Source: Candidatus Hodarchaeota archaeon (GTDB lineage Archaea; Asgardarchaeota; Heimdallarchaeia; Hodarchaeales; YT1-039). From it: 23,550 bases of DNA. The translations under genes were made by a program, and so were the position numbers. A model generated the notes under the pieces. It saw only the letters and a program-made list of their open reading frames with translations, did not search any database and was not told the DNA's origin. Of this stretch, positions 15,865-23,550 are shown piece after piece (the first letter of the stretch is position 1; the number at the start of each line of letters is the position of its first letter). The stretch covers positions 1-23,550 of the forward strand of contig JAEOTF010000456.1 in NCBI GenBank assembly GCA_016840025.1. The letters run 5' to 3'.

Positions 15865-18800
15865 CTATTTGTCTTTTTTTCGGAACCAGCGTATTTTTTT
15901 CTTTAACCATGACCAGGGATTAACACCCTTTCCTTCCTTGAGAGCTCCGTTAATATCATCTAAAAATTCGGTCATTTGATGTTGATCGGGTGCTTGGGTT
16001 TTTAGGATTCTTTTTCTATACCTATAAGCAGGAATACCCGCAAAAACACCGATGAGGGTGGTTAATACTATCATTATAGCGGCTATAAGGAAGATAGGTA
16101 GTGGATCAGAAAGTATAATAGAGAATGTATCTGAGGTTATTATTATAGAGAGAGGAGTACTTTTGTTTGCAAATCTGTACCGGATGAAATATAGACCATC
16201 TGTCACGTTTTTTTGCTTTGATTTAGCAGTCCAGAGAGTAGAATTACCTTCAAGGGTGAGATTTCCATGCAATCCAGTATAACCCGTCTCATTGTTCACT
16301 AACTCGTAAGAATAAACATTTAATTCCTTTTTCGTGAGAAATCCTCGGATAGTAGAATTTACTTCAATATTACCAACGGAAATATCCTGGTCTTTTTGAA
16401 ATGGAGGGTTAATAATCGAAGCTGAGAGGGTCTCTATCCCAACAATGATCGTTTTAGCTCTTACATTTCTATAGATGTCATGAACTTTAATTGTAAAATT
16501 ATAAAATCCACCTTGAAGGGTTACATTAGGAATTAAAGAACCTGAAAAATTATTAGCACCATTTTTATTAACATAGATGCTAGTTAACCCATAAACGAGC
16601 CCATCTTGAAAGAGAAAAACTTCTATTAAGGTAATATTGTTTTTATCCATTACTGTTCCATTGAAAGTAAATGTGCTATTATTATAACCCACATGTAAGG
16701 TGTTATTCCATTTGTACCCTGGAACACATTCAAACAGATCTATTTCAAGGAATGGTGAATTAGTGTCATTGTAATAGCCAAAAAATTTAGTAGTAGGATC
16801 AATAGCAAAAACAAAGCCATTGCTGAACCCTACAAGAACTTCAGGAATTTGGTCATTCGTGAGATCGGAGGTTAATAAGAGCGCTATAATTCTGTGTTCT
16901 GCTCTCTCAAAGAGCCATAAATACTTGGTTTGGATGGCTGTCTCATTCGCATCCCCCTCTATGCAAAAAAGTTTGCCTTTCCTAGTCCCAATTAATGCAT
17001 TGGATACTAAATCACTATTAACGTCTATTATACCTTGGACATGCTGGACATCTGCTTGAGTAACAAAGGACCAGAGTATACTTCCATTATCACCCACACT
17101 AAGACAAAAACTAGATTGAGAAGTTTCATCTCCGGTGGTTCCAACTAATAAGTCGTCTATTCCGTCTTGATTTACATCCTTTATGGATTGGATGTCTTCT
17201 ATTCTACCTAATTGGCTTTCATTGACAGGTGAAGCTCTTTCCCAAAGACGCGTAGGTGTAGTATTATATTCTCCACTAATGCACGTAATTTTCTTATCAA
17301 ATCCCCCAAATATAATTTCAGGAGTTGAATCACCAGTTATATCTTCAATCAGCTCAATTACTTGAACTGAATCTTCACATTCATACTGCCAGAGAGGTTG
17401 AGGGTCTAAGGCAAGATCAAATCCATAAACGCCAAATTTGGTTCCAACGATCAAGGGGGTAATGTACGGATAGTATGCTTGCTCAGGATATATCGCAACC
17501 GAGGAAATGCGAAAGTGAGATGAATTTTCAGGGGCAAATCCTTCATCTAAGATTTGTGATTTGTTTATATCACCGCTACAATTTCCCGATAGGATATAAA
17601 TAGAGTCCACACTCGTACTTTGCTTGCTTACAAGAAGAATATCCGTTATTCCATCTCCATTAACATCCCTATAAGGGATCGCTGGATCAATTTCGGTGGT
17701 ATTCAGAACTTTAGTCGCATTTAGTCTCCAGAGCTCAACGCCATTAACCCCAGCTAGGCAGCGTATTATCGTATTTTCGACCTCAGGCTCGCCTATATAA
17801 CCATAAGACAAAATTTCGGACATATTATCCTGATCAAGATCCTCAAACCTTTGAACAATGGGTCTTTCAACAATTGTTGTTTTGTTTGTGTACCAAATCG
17901 GATTCAAATTACTTCCATTGAGGAGAGTTATTTTGCCAGACTGACTACTTACGAGAATTTCAGTGATGTTGTTTGAGTCAATATCCTCAAAGAGATTAAC
18001 CGAATAAAGATAGGAATCGTCATTGTGAAAGAGATAAAGAGCTTCCTTTACACTTTTATTTTCGTCTAAATCTGGTCCTTGGGCATCATATAAAGCTATA
18101 TATTGAGTTCTCGAAGGTAAAATTCCAGAATAAGAATTTAGAAGGATATCTGCTACGCCATCACCAGTTAGATCAGTTGTAGTCTTGATTTTTCGAGGTA
18201 CTGAACCTTCCAAGTCGAATTGCCAGAATTCTGACCCATCAGACCCATCAATTGCATAGAGCTTTTTAAATTCTTGAGAGCCGATAATCAGATCTTTTAC
18301 TCCATCGAATGGAGGTAAATCATCAATTGAACTCATACATTGTATAAATCCGAAATAATCCTTGAACCAGTTTGAATCGAATTTTTGCCCATCCCAAATA
18401 AGTAATTGAACTAATCCCTCGCTTGTGCTTATGGTAACCTTATTTGCCAATGTATCTATTGTACAGATGTCACGGATCTCATAATCAGATTCGACGGGGC
18501 TAATCCATCGTCTTAACTCATCACCTGTGGCTCCATCAAGGCAATACACAACCCCAGCATAGTCTCCAGCGACAATTTCATTGATCCCATCTCCAGTAGT
18601 ATCTCCCACTAAATCAAAGTTTTCATACGGACCAAAATTCTTATCACTTGTAAAATTCCAGATGACGTCACCTGTAGCACCATTTATACAGAGAAAATTA
18701 GGGTTAGATAGAGTTGGTGTAAGAATCTCTGAGATACCATCACCTGTAAGGTCTTTCTGGCGTTTAAAATTTGTCCTAAAGCCTTTAAAGGCTGGAAGTG

Positions 18801-19500
18801 TCCATGAAACTTTTCCTTGAATCGTGTCGATGCAATAAAGATAATTTAATTGTTTTAATGCATAAGTAGCGTAGTATATTTCATTATTTCCATCCCCATT
18901 TATATCGTCTCCTATCCAAAGTATGCTAGGATTTAAGTACCTTGTAGTATTCTCTGTATCATCCCAATAAGAGTGATTCAAGGAGAAGTCAATTGTCCAT
19001 AGAACTTCTCCATCCACTCCACTTTGAAGTAAGCAATGGGTCATGTTTGCACTGACGATGTCTATTCTTCCATCTTGATCTTTATCTATGGATGAAGAAA
19101 TAGCTATTACTGATTTATCAAGAGTGTTTACTGTACCTATCGAGCGATTTAGTAAAATGGCCCCTGAATCACCTTCTATTAGGTAAATCCTATCGTTAAT
19201 CCCCGTAATTACTTCAGCAGTGCCATCATCATTCATATCGGGTATTAAACTAACCGATCCAAAATCGCCTGTAAACTCTTTTTTCCAACGAGTAAAGCTT
19301 GTTTGACTTTGTGTAAGATTATTAAAAGATTTAGAACCTATTTTAGAATTTTTGACAATATCAGTAGTGGTCATCGATCTCTTTGGATATTGGTCTAACG
19401 TTGTTATTATTTCAGGGGAGTTTTGGAATTGTGTTGCAGCCCCCAATGTACTACATATGATAAGTAGCAAAATTATGTTCCTTAAATTTAAGAAATTCAT
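15865..19500 (-). CDS. Large secreted, membrane-anchored FG-GAP/PQQ-like beta-propeller protein
   Basis: A 1211-residue predicted cell-surface protein. A signal peptide or N-terminal anchor lies at about 4-23 (LNLRNIILLLIICSTLGAA). Residues ~70-890 hold at least thirteen repeats with a calcium-loop motif of the type D-x-N-x-D-G-x-x-E-I-x-x-G (for example DMNDDGTAEVITG, DINGDGNNEIYYA, DTTGDGINEIVAG, DVNGDGITDILLV). Most repeats also carry a PQQ-type G-x-x-x-W strand (GEVLWTI, GDVIWNF, GSEFWQF, GVELWRL, GSILWSF). Repeats 7, 8, 10, 12 and 13 have weakened Asp positions. An Ig-like, Asn/Thr-rich region follows at about 900-1130. One helix (PIFLIAAIMIVLTTLIGVFAG) and a basic cytoplasmic tail (LKKKIRWFRKKDK) come last. 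Many N-x-S/T sites would suit glycosylation. An adhesion or receptor role is inference. Confidence 0.88.
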   Translation of the reverse strand: MNFLNLRNIILLLIICSTLGAATQFQNSPEIITTLDQYPKRSMTTTDIVKNSKIGSKSFNNLTQSQTSFTRWKKEFTGDFGSVSLIPDMNDDGTAEVITGINDRIYLIEGDSGAILLNRSIGTVNTLDKSVIAISSSIDKDQDGRIDIVSANMTHCLLQSGVDGEVLWTIDFSLNHSYWDDTENTTRYLNPSILWIGDDINGDGNNEIYYATYALKQLNYLYCIDTIQGKVSWTLPAFKGFRTNFKRQKDLTGDGISEILTPTLSNPNFLCINGATGDVIWNFTSDKNFGPYENFDLVGDTTGDGINEIVAGDYAGVVYCLDGATGDELRRWISPVESDYEIRDICTIDTLANKVTISTSEGLVQLLIWDGQKFDSNWFKDYFGFIQCMSSIDDLPPFDGVKDLIIGSQEFKKLYAIDGSDGSEFWQFDLEGSVPRKIKTTTDLTGDGVADILLNSYSGILPSRTQYIALYDAQGPDLDENKSVKEALYLFHNDDSYLYSVNLFEDIDSNNITEILVSSQSGKITLLNGSNLNPIWYTNKTTIVERPIVQRFEDLDQDNMSEILSYGYIGEPEVENTIIRCLAGVNGVELWRLNATKVLNTTEIDPAIPYRDVNGDGITDILLVSKQSTSVDSIYILSGNCSGDINKSQILDEGFAPENSSHFRISSVAIYPEQAYYPYITPLIVGTKFGVYGFDLALDPQPLWQYECEDSVQVIELIEDITGDSTPEIIFGGFDKKITCISGEYNTTPTRLWERASPVNESQLGRIEDIQSIKDVNQDGIDDLLVGTTGDETSQSSFCLSVGDNGSILWSFVTQADVQHVQGIIDVNSDLVSNALIGTRKGKLFCIEGDANETAIQTKYLWLFERAEHRIIALLLTSDLTNDQIPEVLVGFSNGFVFAIDPTTKFFGYYNDTNSPFLEIDLFECVPGYKWNNTLHVGYNNSTFTFNGTVMDKNNITLIEVFLFQDGLVYGLTSIYVNKNGANNFSGSLIPNVTLQGGFYNFTIKVHDIYRNVRAKTIIVGIETLSASIINPPFQKDQDISVGNIEVNSTIRGFLTKKELNVYSYELVNNETGYTGLHGNLTLEGNSTLWTAKSKQKNVTDGLYFIRYRFANKSTPLSIIITSDTFSIILSDPLPIFLIAAIMIVLTTLIGVFAGIPAYRYRKRILKTQAPDQHQMTEFLDDINGALKEGKGVNPWSWLKKKIRWFRKKDK

Positions 19501-19850
19501 TTTGCGTTTCTCTTTTTGAAGATTAATATTTTTAAAGGGGGATTTATTAAATTAGATTAATAGGTATTTTAAAGTAAACTAGTGCAACTAATATTGGAGT
19601 TCATGAAGTTATATGCAAGATTTCTCTTCTTTAGGATTTATTAGTCACGAATACTCTCAGAACATCATTCATAAAGACAAATAAAGCGTTTCTTATGTTT
19701 TCTTTAAAGATGTCGGGAATGAAAAACCTTCGGAAACTTATATAGGTTTATATTAGATATATAAAGACCAAATGTATCTTTGAATAATGAATAGGTTATT
19801 CAGTAAAATTCTAAGGCTGCCCGTGATGAATCGAGGAGAGCCATCAAACG
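19501..19850. other. 350-base intergenic region
   Basis: Longest gap in the window, between the propeller gene start and the dCMP deaminase stop. It is AT-rich and has no ORF with coding character in either strand, no tRNA-like cloverleaf and no repeat that I could see. Only the promoter-like box next to the propeller gene stands out. Confidence 0.6.
19527..19536 (-). promoter_or_regulatory. Candidate TATA box of the propeller-protein gene
   Basis: On the minus strand, TTTAAAAATA lies 27-36 bases before the ATG at 19500. Standard archaeal spacing would start transcription about 6 bases ahead of the ATG, giving a near-leaderless message. This fits the lack of a clear Shine-Dalgarno motif there. 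Confidence 0.38.
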
Positions 19851-20327
19851 TTATTTTTGGCTGTTTGGAAATGGTACACATTCAATAGCTGCCTGTTTTA
19901 ATATTTTGAGACCTTCATCGCCATACTCATTTTCTTTATATACGACCCGTTTTACACCTGCATTAATGAGCATACGGGCACATAATGGACAAGGAGCACC
20001 CGTTATATATAAAGTGGAACCTTTACTACTCACACCATGATAAGCACATTGAAGTAAGGCATTAGCTTCAGCATGTACAGCCGTACATACCTCTAATTGC
20101 GAGCCCGATGCAATTTGGAGACTATCACGGACGCATCCTTCGGGAAGCTCAAAACAATGAGGAAGGCCTGACGGATTTTCATTATAACCTGTAGAAAGAA
20201 TTCGTTTATCACGTACCAAGATAGCACCAAAATGATGCCGTGAACAAGTTGATCGAAGGCTCACTGTTTCAGCAATTTGCATAAGGTATTCATCGAGTGG
20301 GAGTCGTTGGTGATTATGGTTTTGCAT
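19851..20327 (-). CDS. dCMP deaminase-type zinc deaminase
   Basis: A 158-residue cytidine/deoxycytidylate deaminase-superfamily enzyme, most like the dCMP deaminase (ComEB) branch that makes dUMP for thymidylate synthesis. The zinc site is H85-A86-E87 (VHAEANALL), with E87 as the proton shuttle, plus C113 and C116 in APCPLCARML. The opening RSTCSRHHFGAILVRDKRILSTGYNENPSG is characteristic of this branch. C28, C65 and C81 lie in the region that binds a second, structural zinc in some family members (inference here). ATG 20327 is the only good start, with GTGAGAG shortly before it. No thymidylate synthase or dUTPase is in the window. It stands 75 bases downstream of the hydrolase gene on the same strand and may share its transcript. 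Confidence 0.92.
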   Translation of the reverse strand: MQNHNHQRLPLDEYLMQIAETVSLRSTCSRHHFGAILVRDKRILSTGYNENPSGLPHCFELPEGCVRDSLQIASGSQLEVCTAVHAEANALLQCAYHGVSSKGSTLYITGAPCPLCARMLINAGVKRVVYKENEYGDEGLKILKQAAIECVPFPNSQK

Positions 20328-20402
20328 GCTTTTCTCTCACGTATCTACTAAAAAAATACACTACTTAATATTTGCAAATATTACATTAATTTGTATGAAA
20401 AA

Positions 20403-21245
20403 CTAACTTATTTCTGCAATAAATTCATGAATTAGCCGACTTACCTGAGTAGGCCATTCTAGATGCACAAGATGACTAGCATTATCGAATATTTTCAGTT
20501 TTGCATTGGGTATTTCATCGCTACACTGTTTAATTAAATCTTCGGGACATACAGCCTTATCTTCCTTCCCGGTAATGATAAAAACGGGTTTACTTATTTC
20601 TCCCAGCTTTAAATTCTTACTAAAAGGGATAAGAGCGCGTAATGATTTATTTACTGGGCGGTTCTTTGTTTTTAGAGCATATTTAACGGTTTCCTCAGCA
20701 ATTGTTTTATCACTGGAACGAGAGAGTGCATATTTGGGAAGCTCTTTCTTGGCCAATTTTCGAAGAGGGCCCCAAAAGAGAGTTGGTGGAAGTAATTTTA
20801 GCCCTTTGTGAATAAGAGATGGTAATTTTCCAGCAAAAGATATAGAAATTATCCCTTGAACTTTTTCAGGGAACTGAAGAGCGAAAGCAAAAGCAATAAT
20901 TCCAGTGATCGAATGACTGACTAAGAAAAAGGGTGAATCTACCCCCAACTCTACCAAAATCATTTCTAAATCCGCAATATAGGTAGGAACATTGTATTTA
21001 TTTTTTGGAACTGTTGATTGCCCATGTCCTCGAAGATCAAAGGCTATATGACGGTATTTGTGTGTTTGTGAAAGATTCTCCAGTAAAACAAACCAATTCT
21101 CTAATCGTCCACCTATTCCGTGCATCCATACTATACAGTTAGCTATTTTTTCCGAGGGACAATAATCTAATACTCTAAAATTAAGTGAGTCGTGTTCTAT
21201 CACCCGTACATAAGACAATAATTCATCAGAATTCAGAATTAGCAC
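20403..21245 (-). CDS. Alpha/beta-hydrolase fold protein
   Basis: A 280-residue soluble alpha/beta hydrolase of the lipase/esterase/haloperoxidase-like group; substrate not predictable. The oxyanion-hole segment is VWMHGIGGRLENW (about 39-51). FDLRGHGQST is the conserved strand-4 turn. The nucleophile elbow is VSHSITG, with S112; the first position of G-x-S-x-G is Ser and the last is Thr, an unusual variant. D229 (TGKEDKAVCPED) and H258 (DNASHLVHLEWP) complete the triad. No signal peptide was seen. The start is GTG 21245, in frame with CAGGTG; no in-frame ATG is nearby. It lies upstream of the dCMP deaminase gene on the same strand. Confidence 0.9.
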   Translation of the reverse strand: MLILNSDELLSYVRVIEHDSLNFRVLDYCPSEKIANCIVWMHGIGGRLENWFVLLENLSQTHKYRHIAFDLRGHGQSTVPKNKYNVPTYIADLEMILVELGVDSPFFLVSHSITGIIAFAFALQFPEKVQGIISISFAGKLPSLIHKGLKLLPPTLFWGPLRKLAKKELPKYALSRSSDKTIAEETVKYALKTKNRPVNKSLRALIPFSKNLKLGEISKPVFIITGKEDKAVCPEDLIKQCSDEIPNAKLKIFDNASHLVHLEWPTQVSRLIHEFIAEIS

Positions 21246-21362
21246 CTGTTTCTTAAAAATACTAATAAATCACTTAGATTAGGTGATTCGCTAGAAAAAG
21301 GTATAGGATGATAAAGAAAAGAAGGGCCTTAACTTTTGTGTGTTTTAAGACCTTAAACCAGT

Positions 21363-21755
21363 TTATTCTAATGTTGCGACATATTCTGTATAGCCGTTCG
21401 CATCCATCAGGGTACCCAGATCTTCTTCAAGATTAGATGGTTTAACTACAATCATCCAAGCTGCATAGGGGTCTTCGTTGACTGATTCTGGTGCATCCTC
21501 AAGGTCGCCGTTGGTTTCCACGACTTCACCGCTGACAGGAGCAAATAGGTCTGAAATTCCTTTGACTGATTCGACAGCGCCGAATTCCGAATTGGCCTCG
21601 ACTTCATCTCCAACTTCCGGTAGTTCGACATAAACGATATCTTTTAGCTTAGCCTGAGCATAATCTGTTATTCCTATTTTTACATTACCATTTTCTACCA
21701 GTACCCATTCATGTTCCTTATGATACTTCAAATTATCAGGGGTCTTGTAAGACAT
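21363..21755 (-). CDS. gcvH: Glycine cleavage system H protein
   Basis: Lipoyl-carrying H protein that shuttles the aminomethyl group between the P, T and L proteins of the glycine cleavage system. At 130 residues it is the standard length. The lipoylated lysine is K65 in GAVESVKGISDL, and HEWVLVENGNVKIGITDYAQ, FAPVSGEVVE and EDPYAAWM are all family motifs. A strong GGAGG ribosome-binding site precedes ATG 21755 by 9 bases. The genes for GcvT, GcvP and dihydrolipoyl dehydrogenase, and for a lipoate ligase, are not in this window, so it is encoded apart from its partners. Its G+C (about 47-55% in the middle) is higher than that of its neighbours. Confidence 0.96.
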   Translation of the reverse strand: MSYKTPDNLKYHKEHEWVLVENGNVKIGITDYAQAKLKDIVYVELPEVGDEVEANSEFGAVESVKGISDLFAPVSGEVVETNGDLEDAPESVNEDPYAAWMIVVKPSNLEEDLGTLMDANGYTEYVATLE

Positions 21756-21805
21756 GTGTTATCCTCCATGAAAGGTTAAATCATATTATTAGGAGTTGAC
21801 GATCA

Positions 21806-21819
21806 CTTATAATTTAAAT
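21806..21819 (-). promoter_or_regulatory. gcvH: Candidate TATA box of gcvH
   Basis: ATTTAAATTATAAG on the minus strand matches the archaeal TATA consensus well. Standard spacing would start the transcript near 21787, leaving a leader of about 30 bases that contains the GGAGG site. Confidence 0.42.
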
Positions 21820-21917
21820 CATTGTACAATCCTTTTTTGCTTATAAAAAGACTCAACTACAGAGAAATTCTGCAGGTCATAAGAAAATTATTTTTGATGT
21901 GAAAAATGGGAACGGAA

Positions 21918-22106
21918 TTAAGAGCGGTAGTATTCATGGTAGAAGAAGTAGCTACCCATTGCTAAAGCAATGAGTCCTACCATCGCCGCAGCTAGAAGTT
22001 GAAGTAATGGATCGTTTCCAGCTAAAAAAACAGGAATAATCACTACTAAGAGTAAACCACATATAATCATAGCCCCTTTTATGCCTTTTATATCCATTTC
22101 ATTCAC
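21918..22106 (-). CDS. Small two-helix membrane protein, unknown function
   Basis: A 62-residue peptide with two hydrophobic helices, about residues 11-29 (GAMIICGLLLVVIIPVFLA) and 33-55 (PLLQLLAAAMVGLIALAMGSYFF), joined by a short GND turn, then a charged/aromatic end (YHEYYRS). GTG 22106 gives the longest reading. ATG 22097, with GGTGA 5 bases before it, is equally likely and would remove three residues. It starts 6 bases after the PH-like gene stop on the same strand, so the two are probably one transcript and the protein may be that protein's membrane partner (inference). I do not recognise its family. Confidence 0.6.
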   Translation of the reverse strand: MNEMDIKGIKGAMIICGLLLVVIIPVFLAGNDPLLQLLAAAMVGLIALAMGSYFFYHEYYRS

Positions 22107-22112
22107 CGTTTT

Positions 22113-22565
22113 CTACAGAAAGGTAGTGTCATAATCTGCATCTAGGTCATAATCGGGTAAGCTATCCAGATACTCCTCTGCTGTTGTGTGCTCTATTGTT
22201 AAACGAATGCTTTCTGCCCAAGCTTTAAGGTCACCGCCACGGATAAAAGAAAAGACATATTCTCGCCCGTTTTGACGATGAATAAAAAGTCCTTCTTGGA
22301 GTAAGGCCCACAAGTCCATGCCTCGAACAAGTGCCCAACCTCCTAACCCTTTAGTTTCTAAATAGGATATTTCCTCAAGGGGTATTTCTAGTAGCAGTTC
22401 ACCTTTTCTCAGGAGTTTATCTTTCCAGAAGATCAGGCGCTGAGAGGTGAACCATAATGTACCGCCGTCATGAAAGAGGAGTTTATGATCACCCCAAAAG
22501 ATAGCCTTCTGTTTAGAAATGAAGGTTTCATCTTCATGAAGAGGAAAGGGAATTGTTGAAGGCAT
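22113..22565 (-). CDS. PH-fold protein, resembling GLUE/GRAM domains
   Basis: A 150-residue protein filled by one PH-superfold-like domain (about 15-126). GGTLWFTSQRLIFWKDK is followed by LLLEIPLEEISYLET, then EYVFSFIRGGDLKAWAESI. This order (G-T-L-x-x-T-x-x-R-L-I-x-W, strand with I-P-L-x-x-I-x-x-x-E, F-x-F-x-x-G-G-x-x-x-W and a final helix) resembles eukaryotic GLUE domains of the ESCRT-II subunit Vps36 and also GRAM and bacterial PH domains. The C-terminus is acidic (DSLPDYDLDADYDTTFL). No membrane helix was seen. Lipid or protein binding at the membrane is inferred. It is translated just ahead of the two-helix peptide and is divergent from the permease gene. Which PH subfamily it belongs to is not settled by eye. 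Confidence 0.65.
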   Translation of the reverse strand: MPSTIPFPLHEDETFISKQKAIFWGDHKLLFHDGGTLWFTSQRLIFWKDKLLRKGELLLEIPLEEISYLETKGLGGWALVRGMDLWALLQEGLFIHRQNGREYVFSFIRGGDLKAWAESIRLTIEHTTAEEYLDSLPDYDLDADYDTTFL

Positions 22566-22759
22566 AATGATCGCAGTTCAGGTGTTGAGGTAAAAAGGAA
22601 GATCTACCCATAAAAACTATTCCACAAACGTGAAAGTTTGATAAATATCTGCAGAAAAAATGTAACTATTAGAGAAGAGTCCCTATAGAAATCCTGAAAT
22701 CTGTCAAAAAGACTAAGAATATCCTCAATACTAATCTTTTCAATTCTGAGTGAGCCAAA

Positions 22760-23550
22760 ATGGCTAAAAAAAGTTTAATAGAATTTATCTTTGGAGAACG
22801 GCTACCAACTTACTTTAACGTAGCAATACGGGGCTATACTCGACGAAAAGTGCGAACATTCTTACTACTTGTGTCGGTTATTGCTACAATTACAGGATTT
22901 ATTCTTGCAGTCAATATCACACCAACAGTAAATTTCACAATATCGAAAGCTAATCGAGAACAGTGGGATGAAACTATCTATCACCCAGCGGTAAGATTTT
23001 ATTCTACAACTAATATCCCCACTATGCATTTTAGCGATACTGATGAATCAGCGGATAGTTTTCTCTCTCTCTTCGGCGAGAATATTTCGCATAAGGTTGG
23101 AAGTGAGCCTGAAGGATTAGAAATGGTAACAGCGGCATGGTTCTGCACTTACTCCCCACAAATTAGTTATGAAATGGTGTTAAATAATGCAAAAAGCCTT
23201 AACTCGACAGAAGAGATACGGGAATTTTCCTTTTTGTTAGGTTATCAAAATTTGGCTTCTTTCAGGAGAGTCATGAGAACTGTAGAAGAGAGGTTTGGTG
23301 ATCTCCAAATTGATCGTCATCTTTTGAACGAAACTCTATGTGTTGGGAAATATCCTCAAAAAATTGAAGAAGGAATGGTTTCTGATGTAATGGCTTGGCA
23401 ATTGATGGGTGATGGTCGTGGACAAGATACAATCCAAAATATGGAGAATGAATATTCTGAAGCCGAGTTAATGGCGCTATTTACAACTTGGTTGAGCCAA
23501 AATCCGGAAGTCACATGTATGCGAAAGGGGGATAAACGTTATTCTATCAC
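22760..23550 (+). CDS. FtsX/MacB-like ABC transporter permease, N-terminal part
   Basis: Open reading frame from ATG 22760 with no stop before the right edge (263 codons seen). The opening YFNVAIRGYTRRKVRTFLLL is the typical cytoplasmic 'l-R-n-l-x-R-r-K-x-R-T-x-L' lead-in of FtsX/MacB-type permeases, followed by one helix at about 33-53 (TFLLLVSVIATITGFILAV). A large region predicted outside the cell then runs to the edge, without recognised motifs and with Asn-x-Ser/Thr sites. In this family three more helices and a second FtsX domain are expected beyond the edge, next to an ATPase gene; neither is visible. GTGAG lies about 7 bases before the ATG. Partial at the 3' end. Confidence 0.72.
   Translation, partial: MAKKSLIEFIFGERLPTYFNVAIRGYTRRKVRTFLLLVSVIATITGFILAVNITPTVNFTISKANREQWDETIYHPAVRFYSTTNIPTMHFSDTDESADSFLSLFGENISHKVGSEPEGLEMVTAAWFCTYSPQISYEMVLNNAKSLNSTEEIREFSFLLGYQNLASFRRVMRTVEERFGDLQIDRHLLNETLCVGKYPQKIEEGMVSDVMAWQLMGDGRGQDTIQNMENEYSEAELMALFTTWLSQNPEVTCMRKGDKRYSI

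Noticed and set aside
19821..19853. GTGATGA box, possible C/D-type guide RNA
   Set aside because: The C-box-like match has no CTGA D box at a suitable distance, and only a 5-bp TGATG/CATCA hairpin forms. It also runs into the end of the dCMP deaminase gene.

Overview
This is an AT-rich stretch (roughly 35-40% G+C by eye) of an archaeal chromosome. The archaeal markers are an LSm/Sm-like protein, a histone-fold protein, a RIO2-family kinase, a COG2433/DUF460 protein, an archaeal-type polyprenyl (GGPP) synthase and a KaiC-like RecA-fold protein. Several genes start with GTG or TTG, and some have Shine-Dalgarno motifs of the GGTGA or GGAGG type. The large FG-GAP surface protein, tailed histone and PH/GLUE-like protein would suit an Asgard-type archaeon, but that placement is inference. 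No rRNA, tRNA, CRISPR array, insertion sequence, integrase or phage gene was seen, so this looks like chromosomal core with some lineage-specific genes.

Layout, left to right. 1-3365: an S4-FtsJ (TlyA-like) RNA methyltransferase (-), a PfkB-family kinase (+), and an unrecognised ten-helix membrane protein (-) that overlaps the kinase tail to tail. 3519-6142: nadA and nadC (+) overlapping by 4 bases (quinolinate to NAD precursor), then a convergent DMT/EamA-type transporter (-) whose first ~60 codons lie in a GC-rich island. 6309-7808: two-subunit class I fumarase (-), each subunit with a strong ribosome-binding site. 7942-8685: a KaiC-like protein with a broken P-loop (+). 8762-11882: a minus-strand cluster of DUF460 nuclease-like protein, unknown protein and LSm. 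12148-14228: RIO2 kinase and GGPP-type synthase (-). 14423-15223: BtpA-family TIM barrel (+). 15251-15610: histone with an acidic tail (-), preceded by two abutting perfect palindromes. 15865-19500: a 1211-residue secreted, membrane-anchored beta-propeller protein (-). 19851-22565: dCMP deaminase, alpha/beta hydrolase, GcvH, a two-helix membrane peptide and a PH/GLUE/GRAM-like protein (all -). 22760 to the right edge: the start of a FtsX/MacB-like permease (+).

Themes. RNA metabolism and ribosome work is represented by the methyltransferase, LSm, RIO2 and possibly the DUF460 cluster. Cofactor and central metabolism is represented by NAD synthesis, fumarase, glycine cleavage H protein, dCMP deaminase and isoprenoid lipid precursors. 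The surface and membrane side is represented by the propeller protein, the transporters, the unknown membrane protein and the PH-like/two-helix pair. Gaps between genes are short. The only one above 300 bases is 19501-19850, which holds a candidate promoter and nothing else recognised. The gaps at 11883-12147 and 15611-15864 are the next largest; only the second holds a notable element.
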